The notes under the pieces: generated by a model
Seen by the model: only the letters and a program-made list of their open reading frames with translations
Told to the model about the DNA's origin: nothing
Database searches by the model: none
Translations under genes and position numbers: made by a program
Shown here: positions 56,825-64,000 of the stretch, in pieces
Layout of the letters: each line of letters opens with the position of its first letter
Numbering within the stretch: position 1 is the first letter of the stretch
NCBI GenBank assembly: GCA_033807695.1
Contig: CM066307.1
Location: 1,984,001 to 2,048,000, forward strand
DNA from: Daedaleopsis sinensis
Taxonomy: Eukaryota; Basidiomycota; Agaricomycetes; Polyporales; Polyporaceae
Direction of reading: 5' to 3'
Length of the DNA: 64,000 nt

Positions 56825-58076
56825 TGTGAGCCGTTTGACGGAGTCTGACTTCCTGTTGGTCTTCTGGGTAGAGGTAAAACCAAGTAAGTCGAAGAGAGAG
56901 AGGTGCAGAAGACGACTGTAGGGAGCTACCTGCGTGGCCGTTCTAAGTGCGTGCTAGCTTCTTAGTTACTTATCTGAAACTGTAAACATAGCGGCCCTGC
57001 CGTTTGGTTCTGTTTGGAGCCTCTCGGCGGACAGTGTATCCGAATTTTGGGGTGACCCCCAACACGCAATAGTTTCCACGACGCCGATCAAGCTATGTAC
57101 CACCCGTAAGATCAATTCATATTTCCCATTAATATTGACGGCTAGAACATTGTCCCTTAGCCGGAAATTTTATGGAGGTCAGCACTAAGGGACATTATTA
57201 TAGCCGTCAATTGATGAGAAATATCGACTTAAAAGTAGTACTATTTTTGCGGGTGGTAGCTATAGCCTGATCGGCGTCGTGGAAATTCATATGTATTGCG
57301 TGCCACATGCATATATCAAAAATGGATCGACTGTCATCCATTTCTATTATGGTCAGCCACTCTCGGAGACTAGTATGCCACACCAGTACTTACTCTAGTG
57401 TCTCAAATATTTCCCGGCGAATGGGATTTCACCGTTGCCTCGTGTCCGAGTCCTGTCAGGCCTCAGGCCTCAGGTCCTGTAGGCTGTCGTATCTGATCTG
57501 CTGTACGGTAGACATACTCAAATTGGTCGGGGATGACGTTATGTCATCTCATCGGAGGTGGCACTTACGGTACATCGTGGTACTCAAAGTGAGCCCACAC
57601 TTTCCATGAACTGCCAGTCCGCTGGTGAGATGTACATCGTTATCCAGTGTGACTCATAGTACTATGCTGATGCGAGGTATGCATTCATCGGCTTGCGATG
57701 GTTGCGCGTCCCCTCAATAAATGGAGGAGTCAGGAGGAGTTGGAAAGTAGCAAAGTTGGACCCTTCGTTGACCAATATTGATCCCACTGCCATTTTCTTG
57801 CGTAGTGTTGTGTTGTGTCCAGTAAGTTGTAAAGTTCAAGTTTCAGTACTGGCAGAACCCACCAGTATGATGGCAGTAAGTACTGGTGGCACGATTCAAC
57901 GCCGCGGCCCAGAAATGCCTTTTAGGGTCGTATGACATAATGTTGGGGCGAGCGCTTGATTAAGTGATGAGTAGAACAGAGTAGAACCCGAAGCTAAACT
58001 TTTCGATAACAGGTTTGGAACGAACTACAAGTTTCCCGAAAGTACCCCGGTCAGAATACTCCAGCCTAATGTCTGG
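56825..58076. other. Intergenic region between GH105 and ankyrin-like genes
   Basis: About 1.25 kb of divergent upstream sequence. Apart from the MITE at 57064-57301 no gene or repeat was recognised. Confidence 0.5.
57064..57301. mobile_element. Palindromic MITE-like element, 238 bp
   Basis: The left arm ACGCAATAGTTTCCACGACG (continuing CCGATCAAGCTATGTACCACCCG) is matched by the reverse complement of the right arm, ACGCAATACATATGAATTTC (continuing CACGACGCCGATCAGGC). Inner arms also pair (TTGACGGCTAGAACATTGTC with its complement around 57190-57215). It has no coding capacity. A target-site duplication is not obvious. It lies 240-480 bases upstream of the GH105 start. Confidence 0.8.
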
Positions 58077-59043
58077 ATGAGCCGGGAGCTAACACTAGAA
58101 CGTCTACCAGTCGAGGTACGCACTATCCAATACTCGGGTACAGTGCCTGTTGTTCAAAATTTTCCTCGTACTATAGCTTCTCTACGAGATCCATATATTT
58201 GCACTGTCCTCGGCACTGCCCTTGGCTTGCAAACGTCTCCACGCTGTGTTACAGTCTGCGCCCACTGCTGTGCATGCGGACTATCTCATCGGCTGCTACG
58301 AAGAAGCCGCGGCGTATTCTGCCAGCGCGCGCGCCTTCGGCTTCGTGTCGCGGATTCTGCGCTATCCCATCTGCACCCGCGAAATTCTTGAGGCAGTCTT
58401 CCGACGTCCGAGCTGTCCCGACACGCCTTCCAAGGACGACCCATCTAAGCCCACGACTGTACTGCCGAAGCGTCTGTTCAGGAACCTCGCGCCGCGGGAC
58501 GACCCTAGACAGCGGCCGTGGACGGACGATGACGAGCCTCTCCCATTCCTCCGCTTCCTCCACGAGCACGAGCGCATCCCCAAGATTGCCATAAACTCGT
58601 ACGAGGGATACGCGCTCACAAGAGCGGTCTACTCTGCGTTTACCCCGCTGGTCCGGTTCCTGCTCGCGCATGGAGCTTCGCCGGATTGCAAGGGGGCCCT
58701 CGCCGTAACGGTCGCGATACGGCGGAAGAGCCTTCCACTTGTGCGAATGCTCATCGAGCGGGACGGTCCGCAGGCGTTTGTCGAAGAGGCCGCGGCGCAG
58801 ACTAGCTCGAAGAAGCGCAAACGACTCAGCGCTGGGGATGGTCACCAGGGAGGTTGCGCACGCTCAGACGACAGCGGTCCGTCTCACGGTGCGAAGCGAA
58901 GGAAGCTGGGCGACCGCGTGGCTGTCAGCCAAGACATGTTGAAAACCGCGGTCAAGTGCGACGCGCGGGACATCGTGGAATACTTCACGAAGGAGAAGGG
59001 GTGTGTCCCTGACATGCAAACTGTGCTCATGATGAGCCGGTGA
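58077..59043 (+). CDS. Ankyrin-like repeat protein, function unknown
   Basis: Exon 1 (58077-58115, MSRELTLERLPVE) and exon 2 (58177-59043) are joined over a 61-base intron into about 301 residues. The opening LERLPVELLYEIHIFALSSA resembles the short F-box-like start of fungal ankyrin proteins. The region GYALTRAVYSAFTPLVRFLL and AHGASPDCKGALAVTVAIRR matches the ankyrin repeat pattern (helix-turn, HGA, next helix). It is followed by KSLPLVRMLIERDG, and a further repeat appears at MLKTAVKCDARDIVEYFTKE. A basic insert (SSKKRKRL, AKRRKLG) could act as a nuclear signal. The role is unknown. Confidence 0.72.
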
Positions 59044-59946
59044 GGCTCGCAGCGGGATGTGATGCCGAGGGCCCGGGGATGTATTGGTGCGAGGGATGCG
59101 TTGGATACCGTATACTTCTCGTGTTACTAACGATCCCCACCGCAGGTAATTCCGATAACAGAATACGTGTTGAATAGCCTCGGGACGAACCTTCACACTC
59201 ATCCACCTATCATCTGGTCTGCGCCATCTGTGGAAGTTTCACTGCCTCGTTCGCGCGCTACGGTTGACGTTTGAGAGATATCGCCGGCTCGTCGTTCACG
59301 GTGGTGACTGAGTTTGATGCACGAGGATTCTTGCACAGCTCTTGCTCTGACCGCCGCTCGTCGCCGCTAACATTGTTACGGGTCGGAAATGCGGACGTGC
59401 CGTGAGATTTCCACTTACTACTCGGCATCCAGACACGTTCAAGTGCACAACAGGGATTTAACGTTCGTCAGATAGAGTGTTATCTCTTCACTAGCAGGTG
59501 TGTTCTTTCCGTTTCTACCTCAAATACCTTTGCATATCGGATACGAACGTATGACCGTCAAAGCGCGTCTACAGCTACTGCTCTGCTGTGAGAGCTGCGA
59601 CCTGCTTCGTTGATGTCGCGTAACACCGAGCAACACGGGAAGAGCCTCCGCGGACAGTGCGTAAGACGCTTAACAAGTTGAGCAAACGACTCCATTCAAC
59701 TGCCCTCTTCCTCGCAAACTGCGGACTTCGAGGTCGACATACCCATCTTGTTAAGCTTCGTGATGATGGTCTTCATGTCGTTTGTGCATTGCCATAGGGC
59801 TGTGTCGAGAAGGTTCCCTCCACACATATTCACAGGAGTCAGCTGCAACCAGGTACTTAAGCGATCTGACACGCCATGTCAGTCTCCATTCCAGTTTGTG
59901 TCGGCTGCGCCGGTTTATCCTCGTTTCATCTCGTCCTTCCTCGGTC
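59044..59946. other. Intergenic region
   Basis: About 900 bases without recognisable gene. They include the 3' flank of the ankyrin-like gene and the promoter of the small secreted protein. Confidence 0.5.
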
Positions 59947-60488
59947 ATGCTCGCAGCCGGTCTGCTCGTCGCCTTCCTTTCCCTTTCTACCGTTCTTGTC
60001 GTCGCGAGACCCATTCCATATAGTCGGGACCATGGTTCTAGCATGATTGCTCAGATCCCCGTGCGTCGATTTCTATCACTTGCTGTCGCCGTTTTCTCAC
60101 ATCACTACCCCAGGCCTCCGTCGCATACGCAGAGTGTGCATCAGGCAAATGCGACTCTCGCGTCCTCAATCGTCGTAACGATATGCGTGGAACTGGCCGC
60201 TCCCTCCAGTTCGTCACTATCCGACCTCGTCAGGCGGATATCCGCACCTTCACGGATCATCATCGAACACATGGCGGCTATTCTGGCTTTCCAGGCTCGG
60301 ATTCCCACGACGAGGACACCGATGAAGATAGTACTTTCGAGAGCGAGAGAGAGCTGGTCTCCATCGACGGAGAAGTCATTGTTGTGGATGATGGACAAGT
60401 GGTGTCGGTGGAGGGCGAGCCCTCTTCTGGCGGTGGTGTTCATCACGTCGCTGTCCAAGATGTAGCGGTTCACCAACATACAAGTTGA
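59947..60488 (+). CDS. Small secreted protein, function unknown
   Basis: Exon 1 (59947-60060) and exon 2 (60114-60488) are joined through a 53-base intron into about 162 residues. The N-terminus MLAAGLLVAFLSLSTVLVVA is a good signal peptide, with cleavage likely near ARP. The mature part contains two cysteines (ECASGKCDSRV), a basic RVLNRRNDMRG segment, then an acidic stretch (DSHDEDTDEDSTFESERE). The end is His/Val-rich (GGGVHHVAVQDVAVHQHTS). No family was recognised. Short length, secretion signal and lack of homology motifs would make it an effector-like or cell-wall candidate, but that is speculation. A second frame overlaps exon 2 and is not used. Confidence 0.6.
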
Positions 60489-62122
60489 AGCTTGAAGCTT
60501 GATGTTGAAGTCGATGGGGACTTTTCAGGATACTTACTACTCGGAGTAGTGCGGTCGACTCGTACTACATTATTGCTCTCGGGCCGGTCGGACATGTGCA
60601 TGGACGCTTGTACCTGCAGGTATTGTAGCGATCTGATCTGATAACATACTACTAGTACTGGCAGTCAATGGTGTATGTGCCTCCTGGCAGACCGGCCTTC
60701 AAAACTTGAAAGGCGTTTGAGAATTTGACGTTTATGGTTCAACTCGGGAAAATAATTCATATTACATACTTTGAATTACTACAAATCTAGCACTAGCATA
60801 AGCGCTAGGAATGCCATCACGGTCCTCCTCGGACCTCCAAGTCTCGCGATTCATGGCAGTTCTCTGATCACTACTAGTACCACTCCCGCCTCCGCCCCTC
60901 GGGGTATTCGCCCAACTGGCAACCAACATCTAATTTGCTATTATGGTGGATTAGCCACCATTCGTTGATGACTGCCATGCGCCTGCCAGCAGTGGCAACT
61001 TGTAGTATTTCAGCAACCGCCGGAGTATGCAAATGTCGGGACTCTGCGGCATGCGGTGCATCGACCATAGTATGACATCTCAAGGTATGTACTTACCTTT
61101 GATTGTTAATCGTTCGGATATGTGTACTGGGCTGATGGTGACCAGAGTACTCGTTGCTGAAATTTGTCTGGACTTTTTGAACATGACCGGCGTTCATCCC
61201 AGAGCTGCCACTCTGGCAGTTGTTCACGCAGCCAAAATTATCTTACCAATCTCCTCGGGCTTCGTGACATGCTATGTGAAGCCGGTGCTTATCCCAATGC
61301 TTCCTTGAGAGATTGATCCGGGGACGGTCCTCATCGCTGCACCGCCGTCAGGTCTACGGTCGTGTAAACGTTGACGGCCCGTGACTATCAAATTGACGAA
61401 GAGCATCCTTCAAATATACCCTACGGCAATCCCTTCGTAATGCCTCAGCTTCATCTACCCACCTGACATACAAATGTTGCATAGCCATGTCACAACGGAA
61501 AATAGCTGATTCTTCCAGAAGACTGAGTACCCTGCCTCATCCCATTTCAAAAGCGCTTCTTGACGACTAGAAGACTAGCAGACTAGAAGGCATCTATCCT
61601 ACAGGTAAGCCAGCGCGAGAACGCCTCTTCTTCTTTCTCAGCTAATGGGCGTATCGCGATCTGTTCATGGGTTGCGATATGATCAAGCGCTGTTCAAGAA
61701 GGTTGAAGTACATGTCCCTTCGTTTCCTGCCTACCAGTTGGAGTAAGTCTCACATATCTTCTGCTATACATAAGGCTGTACTGACAATGTGCCTTGTAGT
61801 GGTGAGAGACCACAGCCCTGTACACACTCACACTAAATGTCAACCCTATAATCGTCCCAGACGATGTTGGACGATAGAAGCACGTATTCGAAGTCCTCAT
61901 GCCGACATACTGACATTGCCTCATTCTAGGCTGCCTCGTGTCGGGTGTTGGTAAGTGTGTCTTCGCCGGGCACAGCTAACCGTTCTGACACGTATTTGTA
62001 GAGAGGATTCAGTGGAGACTGAAGTTACATGTTCACCAGATGCCCCTCAACCTCCTACTCACTACCATCATCTCTCAGTAATCCGGGATTACTGTTCCCT
62101 TCCTCGACGACTTCGCTTCGCC
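60489..62122. other. Intergenic region, possibly with 5' UTR introns of the next gene
   Basis: No protein-coding gene was recognised. Good intron signals occur at about 61742-61799 (GTAAGTCTC to CTTGTAG) and 61951-62001 (GTAAGTGTG, GCTAACC branch, TTTGTAG). The transcript of the right-edge gene may therefore begin here with untranslated or unrecognised exons. Confidence 0.45.
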
Positions 62123-64000
62123 ATGGCTCATGCCTGGGATCTGTACGCCAAAGGGCTAATGCCTCTTGGATATGGTCATCCGTTGTGGGGACCCGAGCCC
62201 GACCCCACATATGGAGAGGTCAGACTCGGGGATGTCGGTTACATCCAGGATGGCCACTTCTGCTTTCTCTTCAATGCTATGCATGGCCCAAGCGATCCCA
62301 TAAACCAGGATGGCGTGCCAGACCAATTCGAAGTCTTCACCCCTCCTACCTCGACCACTATTCACAGACCAGACGTCATCACGCAGTCTCAGTTGCATAG
62401 CCGGAGCCTGCAGTCGATCGCAATATCCACGACAACCTCTGCCAGGTACGTGTCCGGCGGCTGACTCGACGATGAGTCTGACAAAGAGCGCTCTAGCGAG
62501 CTCGGAGTTGCTGCAACTGCTGGCTTGCGGTTTCAATGCAACGAGGAAACGGGAGCGTTGCTGATGCTCAAGCAGCCAGCTCACAAGACCTATCTCAACT
62601 GCGCGGTTCACATCCGACGATATATCCGAAATCATCTATCGAGTTGGTGCGATTTTGCGAACCAGGTTCGCGGAATCGGTCTGCAGGAGAAGGACATCAT
62701 CTTCATCTCAGGGCACACTAAAACCTCGGTCTGGGCCGAAGCCGCCTTCCACCACACCAATTCGAACGGAGAGCTAGTCATCGGAGGAAGCTGCTTTGTT
62801 CCCTCCGTCTCTGGTGATTTCCGCGTCTCCATGTCACGATGTACCGATGCCACGGTATTCTCGAGATATGGACCCCGAGAACTGGTGTCGTCTTGGAGCG
62901 AAAACCTCATGGCACTCCCCTGCATGCCCAAGTGCCAGCAGTCTATCTTCGTCAATTATTACAAGATGAAGACCCGCAGATGGCCTCTCCGCGACACAGT
63001 AATTCGAGCTGCGGCAGGGCCCCATGAGCTTCCTGACGACGATGAAGATGGCGATCCCTCTGCAGGAGCGCAGTCGTGGCGTCCGGTCGTTTCTTCGGAT
63101 GACGACTTCGAGGCGTTTGACGAGGTGTGTAGCATCTCACACAAAATACATCGATGCTGAACTTGTCACGAAAGCAGACATATGACCCCGTCGAGTACCT
63201 CCTGGACTATATCCTGAAAGTAAGGCAGTTCATGCTTCGTGTAGTACGACATTGACGAAGTCATGCATAGCACTCCGACGCACAGGTAGCTTGCGCCGAT
63301 GATGATGATCTCGCACGTCTCTTTATGGTCGGTAGGCTGGAAGATGCATACGCGTGGATTTTACTAACCGCCGGTTATCGTAGGATCGAGCATTTCCAGA
63401 GGATTTGGGAAATGCCCTGGAAACCCTAGCACCCCGAGTACTAGTGGATGAGCATGGTGGTGAGTGTGGCAGTTCGCATACGTCAACACTCTATTTGCTG
63501 ATACACCGTTCAGTCGGTACGGTCACGAACGAGCTTCACTTCGATTGTTCAAGTGCCGATCCAGAACCTACTTCGCCTTCGCTTGTCTCTAGCATCAGTC
63601 CTTCGAGCCACGGGCTTCCAATTCGGACGGATACTCCGCTACCGAGTGCAATCCCGCTCGGATCCCCACATACTACTGACATCTCGAGTGCGAGACGGAA
63701 AGGGGGATACGGGTCCCGATCTTCGCGACATGCATTGACGATCGCCGTGGAGCTTGCACGAGAAGCCGTGCGCCTCGACTTACTCGATATCGAGCCTTTG
63801 AGCGCAATGATGGCGTACTCACAGTGCGTGTCCTACCTAGACCAGGCTCTGCAAGGCACAGCACAGGAGAACAACGAAAGGGACACCTCACGAGATCAAG
63901 ACGTTAGACAGGAATCAAAAGTCCAACGACTGCGATCAGTGGTGAGTGCATTGCCTGCAGTTTATTGTCCTATTCTGAGCCACTTCCTCCCCTTACCAAT
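62123..64000 (+). CDS. Uncharacterised basidiomycete protein with C-terminal MIT-like helix (partial)
   Basis: It starts MAHAWDLYAKGLMPLGYGHP followed by LWGPEPDPTYGEVRLGDVGY, a pattern I know only from unannotated basidiomycete proteins. Exon 1 (62123-62445) is joined over a 51-base intron to 62497-63124. The latter carries LRFQCNEETGALLMLKQPAH, KDIIFISGHTKTSVWAEAAF and CQQSIFVNYYKMKTRRWPLR. An acidic DDDEDGDPSAG stretch and DDDFEAFDE follow. Short exons add YDPVEYLLDYILK, ACADDDDLARLFM and RAFPEDLGNALETLAPRV. A long exon ends with HALTIAVELAREAVRLDLLD and IEPLSAMMAYSQCVSYLDQA, which resembles a MIT-type helical hairpin. Another donor follows near 63941 and the gene leaves the window. Function is unknown. 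Confidence 0.65.

Noticed and set aside
1..64000. Search for tRNA, rRNA or CRISPR arrays
   Set aside because: No tRNA T-arm context with a matching acceptor, no rRNA-like stretch and no spaced direct repeats were seen.

Overview
This window looks like nuclear DNA of a basidiomycete fungus, most likely an Agaricomycete of the polypore kind. The genes are broken by many short introns (about 50-60 bases, GTRNGY donors, CTAAC-type branch sites, CAG/TAG acceptors). The protein families are typical of that group: atypical tandem kinases, DUF6533-type membrane proteins, a YANK-type AGC kinase, a YVC1-type TRP channel, a GH105 hydrolase and a hexose transporter. The species cannot be named from the sequence alone. 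No rRNA, tRNA or CRISPR array was seen. All functions are inferred from motifs read by eye.

Layout. 1-7.4 kb: a tandem array of four atypical protein-kinase genes (+ strand; the first is cut by the window edge), with one short-chain dehydrogenase/reductase (SDR) gene on the - strand between the third and fourth. 7.5-9.0 kb: a Gfo/Idh/MocA-family (dihydrodiol/xylose dehydrogenase-like) gene on the - strand. 9.5-30 kb: a large tandem duplication. A unit of about 8.6-8.75 kb is present twice in full (9525-18274 and 18275-26879), followed by a partial third copy (26880 to about 30010). Each unit carries a tail-anchored, Pex26/Pex15-like gene and the last exon of an SDR gene. Units 1 and 2 also carry about 6 kb of repeat-rich, apparently non-coding DNA ('X'). 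Only the third copy runs on into a complete SDR gene. 31.4-36.9 kb: three more SDR paralogues on the - strand, one of them a pseudogene.

37.7-42.6 kb: two DUF6533-like membrane protein genes on the - strand. 45.0-47.3 kb: a lipid-anchored YANK/STK32-like kinase (-). 47.5-48.7 kb: a macrodomain ADP-ribosyl hydrolase-like gene (+). 49.4-51.6 kb: an MFS hexose transporter (+). 51.8-55.1 kb: a YVC1-type vacuolar cation channel (-). 55.5-56.8 kb: a secreted GH105 hydrolase (-). 58.1-59.0 kb: an ankyrin-like protein (+). 59.9-60.5 kb: a small secreted protein (+). 62.1 kb to the right edge: an uncharacterised multi-exon protein (+).

The left 43 kb is a duplication hotspot, with paralogous kinases, SDRs, Pex26-like genes and DUF6533 genes in tandem and several copies decayed. 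The right 20 kb is more ordinary single-copy housekeeping and nutrition genes. Palindromic MITE-like elements sit in the long intron of the Pex26-like gene and downstream of the GH105 promoter. The most unusual structure is the near-identical 8.6-kb tandem unit with its repeat-rich X domain. It could be a very recent segmental duplication or an assembly (haplotype) artefact.
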